Shown here: positions 1-5,796 of the stretch, one piece after another
How the letters are laid out: each line of letters begins with the position of its first letter
Numbering within the stretch: position 1 is the first letter of the stretch
Assembly (NCBI GenBank): GCA_900757335.1
Contig: CAAENL010000086.1
Location: forward strand, 1-12,619
Source of the DNA: Clostridia bacterium
GTDB taxonomy: Bacteria > Bacillota > Clostridia > Oscillospirales > Acutalibacteraceae
Direction: 5' to 3'
DNA: 12,619 bases
The notes under the pieces: model-generated
Database searches by the model: none
The model's input: the letters and a program-made list of their open reading frames with translations, nothing else
Told to the model about the DNA's origin: nothing
Position numbers and translations under genes: made by a program

Positions 1-585
1 ATCCATTACTTTAAGATTTTTGGAAAGAACTTCTTCAAAAGTGACTTCTGTATATTTTTTGGCATCGGGATTGGTTTTTGGGTCGCTGTCGTAAACGCCG
101 TCAACGTTTGTGGCTTTAAATATTGCTTCTGCCTTAATTTCGGAAGCTCTCAAAGCTGCCGCCGTGTCGGTTGAAAAGAATGCACTTCCTGTTCCGTAAG
201 CAAAAATTACGATTCTTCCTTTTTTGAGGTGACGAACAGCTTTTTCCGGTGAATACGGTTCTCCGACCTGCGGAAACGGAACGGCAGTCATAACTTTTAC
301 TTCAAGTCCTGTTTCTTCCAAAACGTCCGCAAGACCGAGAGCATTCATAACCGTTGCCATCATGCCCATGTGATCTGCACGCACACGGTTCATATTGCCG
401 CTTGTTCTGCCTCTCCAAAAGTTTCCTCCGCCTACTACTATCGCTATTTGGCAACCGCTTTCATATGCTTGTTTTATAGACTTGGCAATAGGTTTAATTG
501 TTTCAAAATCTATTCCGAATTTTTTGCTTCCCGCCAGAGCTTCTCCGCTAAGTTTAAGTAAGATTCGTTTGTATTTAGAATTCAA
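1..585 (-). CDS. pyrH: UMP kinase (uridylate kinase), C-terminus cut by the window edge
   Basis: Cytoplasmic enzyme that phosphorylates UMP to UDP with ATP in pyrimidine nucleotide synthesis. It belongs to the bacterial hexameric UMP kinase branch of the amino-acid-kinase fold. Read on the minus strand, the 195 visible codons show the N-terminal KLSGEAL phosphate-binding segment, VVGGGNFWRGR, the MGMMATVMNALGLAD helix, an FSTDTAAALRA segment and the nucleotide-site motif NVDGVYDSDPK. The family is usually about 235-240 residues, so roughly 40-45 C-terminal residues lie outside the window. The start is TTG at 585-583: an in-frame TGA sits directly before it, and GGAGAG lies about 8 bases upstream, so no earlier start is possible and no ATG is near. 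The phosphate-loop segment reads AYGTGSAFF where I would expect GGTGNPFF, a modest variation. The gene is divergent from the ATPase operon and appears to have its own promoter. Identification is secure. Confidence 0.96.
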   Translation of the reverse strand, partial: MNSKYKRILLKLSGEALAGSKKFGIDFETIKPIAKSIKQAYESGCQIAIVVGGGNFWRGRTSGNMNRVRADHMGMMATVMNALGLADVLEETGLEVKVMTAVPFPQVGEPYSPEKAVRHLKKGRIVIFAYGTGSAFFSTDTAAALRASEIKAEAIFKATNVDGVYDSDPKTNPDAKKYTEVTFEEVLSKNLKVMD

Positions 586-655
586 TCAAGACACTCTCCG
601 TTTACTGTCAAATTTTTACTGAAATACTTTGCCATAAATTTTTTGTCCGTATAAC

Positions 656-684
656 ATTCTAACTTAACAGGCCGATTATGTAAA
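656..684 (-). promoter_or_regulatory. Sigma-A-like promoter for pyrH
   Basis: On the minus strand TTTACA (684-679) is followed after exactly 17 bases by TAGAAT (661-656). Each hexamer differs from the sigma-70/A consensus by one base. A/T tracts lie just upstream (685-715), as in UP elements. Transcription would start near 649, giving a leader of about 60 bases before the TTG start. Inferred from sequence only. Confidence 0.6.
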
Positions 685-749
685 TACTTTAAAAAAACTT
701 ATTTTTTTGATTTTTGGCGGTTTTATGAGCATTTCGAAGGGTTAGGCGT

Positions 750-808
750 AAAAAATATAAATATTTTTTTATAATAGTTGTTGACATTTTAAATATTTGT
801 ATCATAAT
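750..808 (+). promoter_or_regulatory. Sigma-A-like promoter with A/T-rich upstream element for the V-ATPase operon
   Basis: A perfect TTGACA (781-786) is followed after 16 bases by CATAAT (803-808), one mismatch from TATAAT. The stretch 750-778 is almost purely A and T in phased tracts, placed where an UP element would bind the RNA polymerase alpha subunit. Transcription would start near 815, leaving a leader of about 50 bases before the first ATPase gene. The rest of the 586-866 spacer shows no gene and no riboswitch-like structure that I can recognise. Confidence 0.65.
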
Positions 809-866
809 TCTATGTGAATGCAAGTAATTCCCGTACTAAACATTTTATGAAGTGAGGTATTAAAAT

Positions 867-1178
867 ATGGAAGATATGATTGGAAAAATAATACAAATGG
901 ATAAAGAAGCACGTGAGAGCCTCACTAAAGCAAAACAGCTTAAAATTGATTCCGAGCGTAAAATAAGCGACATAAAAGAACAACGCCGCAACGAATATAT
1001 AGACCGTGCAAGAACGAATATAAAAGTTCTTGAAAAAGAAGAAAGAATCAAAGCGGCAGTAAGGCTCAAAGTAATCGAGAACTCATACGAACAAAAATAC
1101 GACAGAATAGAAAAAGTTTACTACGACAACAAAGATGCTTGGATAAACGCCATAGTCGAAAGAGTCATTCAAAAATAA
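867..1178 (+). CDS. V/A-type ATPase peripheral-stalk subunit, G/H-like
   Basis: A 103-residue protein with no hydrophobic segment, made almost entirely of charged helical sequence (Lys, Glu, Arg and Asp with heptad-like Ile, Leu and Ala), as expected for a long coiled coil. In bacterial and archaeal V/A-ATPases a small G/H-type helix pairs with subunit E to form the peripheral stalk that holds the A3B3 head against subunit I. The size, the coiled-coil character and the place as first gene of the ATPase operon all fit; the sequence itself is poorly conserved in this family, so the call leans on context. ATG 867 follows GTGAGG (853-858) by 8 bases. The C-terminal third (from about residue 75) is richer in aromatic residues and may be the part that packs on the E subunit. 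Confidence 0.75.
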   Translation: MEDMIGKIIQMDKEARESLTKAKQLKIDSERKISDIKEQRRNEYIDRARTNIKVLEKEERIKAAVRLKVIENSYEQKYDRIEKVYYDNKDAWINAIVERVIQK

Positions 1179-1182
1179 TTCA

Positions 1183-1241
1183 AAGGTGGTGAATGCCGTG
1201 CGGTCTTTGAGAGCAGAGATTGATATGCGGCTTTCGTTATG
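1183..1241 (+). promoter_or_regulatory. SD separated from the atpC start by a predicted hairpin
   Basis: A near-consensus SD (AAGGTGGTGA, 1183-1192) lies about 47 bases before the only available start of subunit C, ATG 1239; an in-frame TGA at 1221-1223 rules out earlier starts. The bases between fold on paper into one hairpin at 1195-1231. The outer stem is GCCGTG (1195-1200) with TGCGGC (1226-1231). The inner stem is CGGTCTTT (1201-1208) with AGAGATTG (1215-1222). There is a 3-base bulge and a 6-base loop, giving 14 pairs of which 5 are G-U. Folding would cut the SD-start distance to about 12 bases. An alternative reading is a 14-codon mini-ORF, GTG 1198 to TGA 1242, overlapping the start as ATGA. 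Confidence 0.5.
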
Positions 1242-2279
1242 ATTTCATATGCGTCAAATGCAGTACTCTCAAAAGCGAGAGCAATGTATGGAAAGAGTAT
1301 AAATTCAAAAAATTATTCCGAACTGCTTTCTTGCCGAAATATTTCGGACATAGCTTCGTACTTGAAGAAAAAAACTACTTACTCAACGGCTCTTAAAAAC
1401 ATCAACGAAAACAGCATTCATCGTTCGGAGCTGGAAGAAAAACTTAAATACAAACTTTTTATAGATTTTGAAGCTCTCGGGCGGTATGATATTTCAGTCG
1501 GGGAACATTTTTTCGAGTATATAATAGCAAGAGCGGAAATAGAGCAATTTATGCATAGTCTTATGCTCCTTAACGCAGGAAAATCAGGAGAATATATAAA
1601 AACAATTCCTGAATTTTTTTACAGTCATGCAAAAGTTGACCTTAAAGCTTTGAAAAATATTCGAAGCTATGATGATTTTCTTGAAATAGTTAAAAAATCC
1701 GCTTATTACAAAGTTTTGCTTCCGTTTAAGCCGAGTAAAGGCAAGCGTCTTGACCTTACGGCAATAGAAACCGCTCTTTACAATTACCTTTACAAAACCG
1801 TGTTCGGAATAATTGACAAATACGTTAAAGGCAAGGCAAAAAAAGAACTCAAAGATTTTTTCAATCTTTATATAGACCTTAGTAACATGATAAGAATAGT
1901 CCGAATGCGTAAATTTTATAATTTAAGTTTTGAATATATGACATCGGCTCTTATGGAGCAAGGAACTCTTTCAAAAGAGCAGCTAAAAGAGTTTGTGCAG
2001 GCTCCTACGGATAAACAAATGATGCTTGACATGAAAAACACCCGAATGGGTAAAAAATGGTTTTCAAGAGGCCTTGACGTTATAGACAAAGTACCTGTTA
2101 ACATGAGATACGACTGGTGCAGGCATAATATAAGATTTTCAATTTCTCCTCCGGTTGTTTTAATTTCGTATATCTTCTTGAAAGAAATCGAAATTTTTAA
2201 TATCATAACTATAATCGAAGGAATAAAATATCATCTTTCTACAGACGAAATAAAGAAAATGCTGATAGGATTAAATTAA
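1239..2279 (+). CDS. atpC: V/A-type ATP synthase/ATPase subunit C (AC39/d-type)
   Basis: A 346-residue protein of the V_ATPase AC39/subunit C family, a funnel-shaped helical protein that joins the central rotor shaft (D and F) to the K ring. It is all-helical by appearance, with no membrane segment. Family-like features are the N-terminal YASNAVLSKARAMYGK segment, paired ISDIASYLK and IHRSELEEKL segments, and a C-terminal stretch reading KEIEIFNIITIIEGIKY, which resembles the conserved end of the family. ATG 1239 is the first possible start after an in-frame TGA at 1221 and has no nearby SD; translation probably depends on the distant SD discussed separately. The stop lies 28 bases before subunit I. 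Its place as second gene, ahead of I and K, differs from the I-K-E-C-F-A-B-D order that I know from enterococci and archaea. Confidence 0.9.
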   Translation: MISYASNAVLSKARAMYGKSINSKNYSELLSCRNISDIASYLKKKTTYSTALKNINENSIHRSELEEKLKYKLFIDFEALGRYDISVGEHFFEYIIARAEIEQFMHSLMLLNAGKSGEYIKTIPEFFYSHAKVDLKALKNIRSYDDFLEIVKKSAYYKVLLPFKPSKGKRLDLTAIETALYNYLYKTVFGIIDKYVKGKAKKELKDFFNLYIDLSNMIRIVRMRKFYNLSFEYMTSALMEQGTLSKEQLKEFVQAPTDKQMMLDMKNTRMGKKWFSRGLDVIDKVPVNMRYDWCRHNIRFSISPPVVLISYIFLKEIEIFNIITIIEGIKYHLSTDEIKKMLIGLN

Positions 2280-2307
2280 TTAATAAAAAGTGAGGTGCTG
2301 ATTTTAC

Positions 2308-4260
2308 ATGGCTGTATCCGAAATGAACTTTATCAGTATGATAGGCCCCGTCAGTAAGCTTGGTGAGCTTGTCAATGTTTGCGGAGAATCGGGAACTTTT
2401 CAACCTGATAATGTTTTTTCATTCTATTCCAATACGGAAAATTTTTCTCAAATAACCGAAGAAAACCCATATTCCGAACCGCTTCAAGATTTGCAAAATG
2501 CCATTAATTCCTGCGGTGATAAACCGACTTTTACGGATATTACAGGTTTTAGGGTAAATAAATCTCAAATCGACCGTTATACAAAATATATTTCCGATAA
2601 TGTCGAAAATTCTGTAAAAGATAAGCGTGAGCTTTACCGCGAGCTTGCCCAGTACAAAGAGGAAATCGAAATTTTAAAGCATTTTTACGGTCTTAATCAA
2701 AATATAAGCGACGTGCTTGCTTGCGAGTATTCCAAAGCACATTTCGGAAAAATACCGAATTCATATTATCCGAAACTTTTCGAACTTTCCGAAGAAAATG
2801 CGAAAAAGGGCATAGAACTATTGTTTTTCCCGCTTACATCCGATGATGATTATCAATGGGGATTTTACTTTGCGGATATAGAAAACGAAAAAGAAATAAA
2901 TCGTCTTTTTTCGTCTCTTTACTTCGAAGAAATTACTCTTAAACCTTACGAAAAAACGCCTTATGAAGCCGTTTCGGATCTTCAAAGCGTGAGAACTGAG
3001 ATATACAGAAAAATAGAGAACATAGATAAAAAAATATCTGAATTTTGGGAATCTCAAAAAAGTCGTTGTATGAAATTCTACACAAAGCTTAAAGAGCTCA
3101 ATACTTATTTTGAAATAAAATCTTACGCCGCTCAGTATAATAACAGCTTTATACTTGTCGGTTGGGTTCCGAAAGAAAATTTGGAAAGTTTTAAATCGAA
3201 AATAAAGAAAATAAAAGGTATAGAGTATTCGACCGAAGAGGGAAAAGATATGCTAAGTCATATGCCTCCGGTTAAACTCAAAAACAATAAGCTTTTTAAA
3301 CCGTTTGAATTTTTTGTTGATACTTACGGAATGCCGTCTTATGACGAACTCGATCCAACGGCGTTTGTGGCCATTACTTACAGCATTCTTTTCGGAATAA
3401 TGTTCGCAGATGTTGGTCAAGGATTAGTTGTTTCTCTTGTTGGATTTCTTATGTGGAAACTCAAGAAAATGAAACTCGGAAGAGTACTTGTTCCATGCGG
3501 AATTTTTTCAGCAATATTCGGGACAATATTCGGTTCGGTCTTTGGATTCGAACATGCTTTGGATCCGTTTTATAAAAACGTGTTCGGACTTTCGGAAAAA
3601 CCCGTTGAAGTAATGAATTCTTCCACTACGAGTTATATACTTTACATTGCAGTCGGAATCGGAGTTGTGCTTTTGATTATTGCAATGATGCTCGGAATTT
3701 ATTCGGCATTTAAGAGAAAGCATATCGGAGAAGCGATTTTCGGCCCGAACGGAATATGCGGACTGGTGCTGTATTCCTCGGCAATGTTCATGCTTGTTGA
3801 TATGGTAATGCTCCACACGGGAGCAGTAAACGCCGCATATATAACCGTGCTTATAGTAATACCGATGATACTGCTTATGTTTAGCGAAATACTCATTAAG
3901 ATCGCAAATCACGAACGTGATTGGAAGCCCGACAGTTGGGCGGACTACATCATGCAAAGCGTAATAGAACTTTTTGAAGTAGTTCTAAGTTATGTTACAA
4001 ACACGGTATCGTTTTCGCGTGTAGGAGCGTATGTTTTGGGCCATGCGGGAATGATGATGGTTGTATTTACTCTTGCAAATATGTTTAGCGGAGCAGGATA
4101 TGTCATCACCGTTGTCATAGGAAACGCAGTTGTTATTTTACTCGAAGCACTTTTGGCAGGAATTCAGGTTTTAAGGCTTGAATTTTATGAAATGTTCAGT
4201 AGATTCTTCGAAGGACAGGGAAGAGTATTTACTCCGGTTACCGTCAAAGAAGACGCATAG
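2308..4260 (+). CDS. ntpI: V/A-type ATP synthase/ATPase subunit I (a-subunit, membrane stator)
   Basis: A 650-residue membrane stator subunit, the usual family size. It forms the ion half-channels against the K ring and anchors the peripheral stalks. Residues about 1-340 are charged and soluble with helical segments, including coiled-coil-like stretches near 100-130 and 230-255. From about 345 on there are roughly seven to eight hydrophobic segments, beginning with the family motif DELDPTAF followed by FGIMFADVGQG. The key ion-path arginine is visible at residue 571 in TNTVSFSRVGAYVLGHA, and the C-terminus ends with the conserved LRLEFYEMFSRFFEGQGR stretch. ATG 2308 is preceded by GTGAGGTG about 10 bases upstream. 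All hallmark residues I know are present, so it should be functional. A 62-base gap with a hairpin follows before K. Confidence 0.96.
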   Translation: MAVSEMNFISMIGPVSKLGELVNVCGESGTFQPDNVFSFYSNTENFSQITEENPYSEPLQDLQNAINSCGDKPTFTDITGFRVNKSQIDRYTKYISDNVENSVKDKRELYRELAQYKEEIEILKHFYGLNQNISDVLACEYSKAHFGKIPNSYYPKLFELSEENAKKGIELLFFPLTSDDDYQWGFYFADIENEKEINRLFSSLYFEEITLKPYEKTPYEAVSDLQSVRTEIYRKIENIDKKISEFWESQKSRCMKFYTKLKELNTYFEIKSYAAQYNNSFILVGWVPKENLESFKSKIKKIKGIEYSTEEGKDMLSHMPPVKLKNNKLFKPFEFFVDTYGMPSYDELDPTAFVAITYSILFGIMFADVGQGLVVSLVGFLMWKLKKMKLGRVLVPCGIFSAIFGTIFGSVFGFEHALDPFYKNVFGLSEKPVEVMNSSTTSYILYIAVGIGVVLLIIAMMLGIYSAFKRKHIGEAIFGPNGICGLVLYSSAMFMLVDMVMLHTGAVNAAYITVLIVIPMILLMFSEILIKIANHERDWKPDSWADYIMQSVIELFEVVLSYVTNTVSFSRVGAYVLGHAGMMMVVFTLANMFSGAGYVITVVIGNAVVILLEALLAGIQVLRLEFYEMFSRFFEGQGRVFTPVTVKEDA

Positions 4261-4265
4261 AATGC

Positions 4266-4289
4266 TTTTCAATTTAAAAAATTTGAAAA
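4266..4289 (+). promoter_or_regulatory. AT-rich intercistronic hairpin between I and K
   Basis: TTTTCAA (4266-4272) can pair perfectly with TTGAAAA (4283-4289), with two more inner A-T pairs and a short A loop. No T-run follows, so it does not look like a terminator. It lies just before the strong SD (GGAGG, 4310-4314) of the proteolipid gene, whose product is needed in about ten copies per complex. A role in mRNA stability or in boosting K translation is inference. Confidence 0.35.
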
Positions 4290-4322
4290 TAAATTAAATT
4301 AATAATTTTGGAGGTTATTATT

Positions 4323-4787
4323 ATGTCATTTTTGTATTTTATTATTCCAGGACTTTGTATAGCTCTTAGCACATGGATTGCAATTAAAGCAGTAAAAAGA
4401 GGTGCAAACAAAAAGAAAGCCGTTGCTCTTCAAATATGTTCCACAGCATTTGTTTCATTAATGTGTTTTATAATGCCTGCAATTTCGGCTCACGCTGAAG
4501 GTGCAGAAGCGGCTTCAGCAGTTTCTTCCGCTACCGCTGCAGCAAACGCAAGTGCTTACGGAGTAGGACTTATAGCAGCAGCTTTAGTTACAGGTCTTTC
4601 AGGAATCGGCGGAGGAATAGCCGTTGCTTCAGCAGCACCTGCGGCAATTGCAGCTACTTCGGAAAATCCTCAAGTATTCGGTAAAGCACTTATTCTCGTT
4701 GCACTCGGTGAAGGTATCGCAATTTTCGGACTAGTTGTTTCCATAATGATGTTCGGTAAACTCGATTCTTTGGTATTGGGAGCATAA
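4323..4787 (+). CDS. ntpK: V/A-type ATP synthase/ATPase subunit K (proteolipid, c-type ring)
   Basis: A 154-residue proteolipid that builds the ion-carrying rotor ring. The C-terminal hairpin is clearly c-type: a Gly/Ala-rich helix containing GLSGIGGGIAVASAA, a polar SENPQ loop, then GKALILVALGEGIAIFGLVV with the ion-binding carboxylate Glu130. The distance from the loop proline to the glutamate (14 residues) matches V-type rather than F-type c. The N-terminal half does not resemble a second c hairpin. It has a hydrophobic helix (about 3-21), a basic cytoplasmic turn (KRGANKKK), a second helix (about 33-55) and then ISAHA-EG, which looks like a signal-peptidase site, followed by an Ala/Ser-rich linker. 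The start is ATG 4323 because GGAGG (4310-4314) is 8 bases upstream; an upstream in-frame TTG at 4308 lies on that SD. Subunit F begins 4 bases after the stop. Confidence 0.93.
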   Translation: MSFLYFIIPGLCIALSTWIAIKAVKRGANKKKAVALQICSTAFVSLMCFIMPAISAHAEGAEAASAVSSATAAANASAYGVGLIAAALVTGLSGIGGGIAVASAAPAAIAATSENPQVFGKALILVALGEGIAIFGLVVSIMMFGKLDSLVLGA

Positions 4788-4791
4788 AATT

Positions 4792-5100
4792 ATGCGTTTT
4801 GAGCTTATAAGTGATAATACCGATACCTTGGTTGGGATGCGTTTAGCCGGTATAACGGGGGTTATTGCCCGTACGCCCGAAGAAGTTGAGAAATCAGTCG
4901 GCGATGCCATGAAAAAAGAAGACGTTGCAATAATTTTAATCACCGAAAAGCTTGCAGCAATGTGTAGAGATTATATTTATAATCTTAAAAGTACCTGTCA
5001 AAAGCCTTTGATAGTTGAAATCCCCGACGGAAAATCCGAAGGCAGAAAGAAAAACGCAATTACAGATTATATAAGAGAAGCAATCGGGCTTAAAATTTAG
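4792..5100 (+). CDS. atpF: V/A-type ATP synthase/ATPase subunit F (central stalk)
   Basis: A 102-residue cytoplasmic protein with the Rossmann-like alternating strand/helix pattern of subunit F, which binds subunit D in the central rotor shaft and modulates catalysis. Recognisable family segments are FELISDNTDTLVGMRLAGI, VAIILITEKLA and PLIVEIPDGK. The length is normal. ATG 4792 is only 4 bases after the K stop. Its SD (GGGAG, 4778-4782) lies inside the last codons of K, so the two genes are probably translationally coupled. Subunit E starts 28 bases downstream. Nothing looks broken. Confidence 0.92.
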   Translation: MRFELISDNTDTLVGMRLAGITGVIARTPEEVEKSVGDAMKKEDVAIILITEKLAAMCRDYIYNLKSTCQKPLIVEIPDGKSEGRKKNAITDYIREAIGLKI

Positions 5101-5128
5101 CTTGCAACGCAGAATGGAGGCGAAATAC

Positions 5129-5722
5129 GTGCACAAAAGCTTTAAATCCAGTAACTTTTTGAACACCATAGATAAGTATGCCAAGCGGCAGAAATCAAAA
5201 ATTACAGATGAAATCAAAGAAATAGAAAAACGTGAACTTGAAAAAGCCGAAGCCGAAATTATGGAAGACGTCAACAATATGATTCAAAAAGAACTCATAG
5301 GCATGAAAAACAAAATTGTTGTTGAAGTTTCTCATAAGGAGCTTGCGGAAAGAAAAAGAGTTTCTCAAAGACGCCGCGAAATGATGAAAGAAATTTTCAG
5401 AGAATGCAGAAATAAACTTATTGATTTTACCTTTTCGGAGAAGTATTCCGATACGCTTAAAGAGTATGCTTTGCAAATATCCAAAGTTCTTACGGAATCC
5501 GATACAGAGCTTTTTGTCAAAGAAAGTGATATGAAATATTCTGAGATGATTCAAAAAGCTTTCGGCAGAAAGTGCAGGATAAGCGTTGCAGGAGATATAG
5601 TCATCGGCGGAATAAGAGGGTACAGCAGGACTCGCGGCCTCATAGCCGACGAAACGCTCGACGCAAAGCTCAAAGATGAAGAAGATTGGGCAGCGGAAAA
5701 TTTCGGAGTACTTTTGGTTTGA
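5129..5722 (+). CDS. atpE: V/A-type ATP synthase/ATPase subunit E (peripheral stalk)
   Basis: A 197-residue subunit E homologue. The family has a long N-terminal helix that forms the peripheral stalk with the G/H-type subunit and a globular C-terminal domain that binds the top of subunit B. Residues about 10-75 are a highly charged helix rich in Lys and Glu with coiled-coil spacing. The C-terminal domain carries a VAGDIVIGGIRGYSRTRGLIADETLDAKL stretch, close to the GGI...DNTL pattern typical of E. The GTG start at 5129 is chosen because GGAGG (5116-5120) lies 8 bases before it; an upstream in-frame TTG at 5102 has no SD. It sits between F and A. The gap to A is about 70 bases and contains an unusual SD arrangement. 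Confidence 0.92.
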   Translation: MHKSFKSSNFLNTIDKYAKRQKSKITDEIKEIEKRELEKAEAEIMEDVNNMIQKELIGMKNKIVVEVSHKELAERKRVSQRRREMMKEIFRECRNKLIDFTFSEKYSDTLKEYALQISKVLTESDTELFVKESDMKYSEMIQKAFGRKCRISVAGDIVIGGIRGYSRTRGLIADETLDAKLKDEEDWAAENFGVLLV

Positions 5723-5744
5723 TAAAAAAATTAATTTTTAGGTC

Positions 5745-5796
5745 AGGAGGGTGAGCACCCGCAGCAGGTTTTCTGTATGTGCTTGTTACCGATATG
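5745..5796 (+). promoter_or_regulatory. SD separated from the atpA start by a predicted hairpin
   Basis: A consensus AGGAGG (5745-5750) has no start codon at a usable distance. The first in-frame starts are GTG 5779 (28 bases away) and ATG 5794 (43 bases away). The intervening bases fold on paper into a hairpin at 5751-5786. The outer stem is GTGAGCAC (5751-5758) with GTGCTTGT (5779-5786), 8 pairs including 3 G-U. The inner stem is GCAG (5764-5767) with CTGT (5773-5776), closing a 5-base loop. When folded, the SD would sit 7 bases from ATG 5794, while GTG 5779 would be buried in the stem. This favours ATG 5794 as the true start. The structure is a hand-derived prediction. Confidence 0.5.

Noticed and set aside
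750..769. A/T inverted repeat (AAAAAATA...TATTTTTT) as a terminator
   Set aside because: It is pure A/T and lies directly upstream of a -35 box with no gene ending nearby on the plus strand. It fits an UP element better.
860..1069. 69-codon minus-strand frame with hydrophobic residues
   Set aside because: It is antisense to the coiled-coil stalk gene and has no SD or homology. It is explained by the composition of the sense gene.
3508..3957. 149-codon minus-strand open frame
   Set aside because: It lies entirely inside subunit I, has an odd composition (rich in His, Tyr and Cys), shows no family motif and has no promoter or context of its own.
5195..5554. 119-codon minus-strand open frame rich in Phe and Asn
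   Set aside because: It is antisense to the Lys/Glu-rich helix of subunit E, whose AAA/GAA codons read as Phe on the other strand. It is a compositional shadow.
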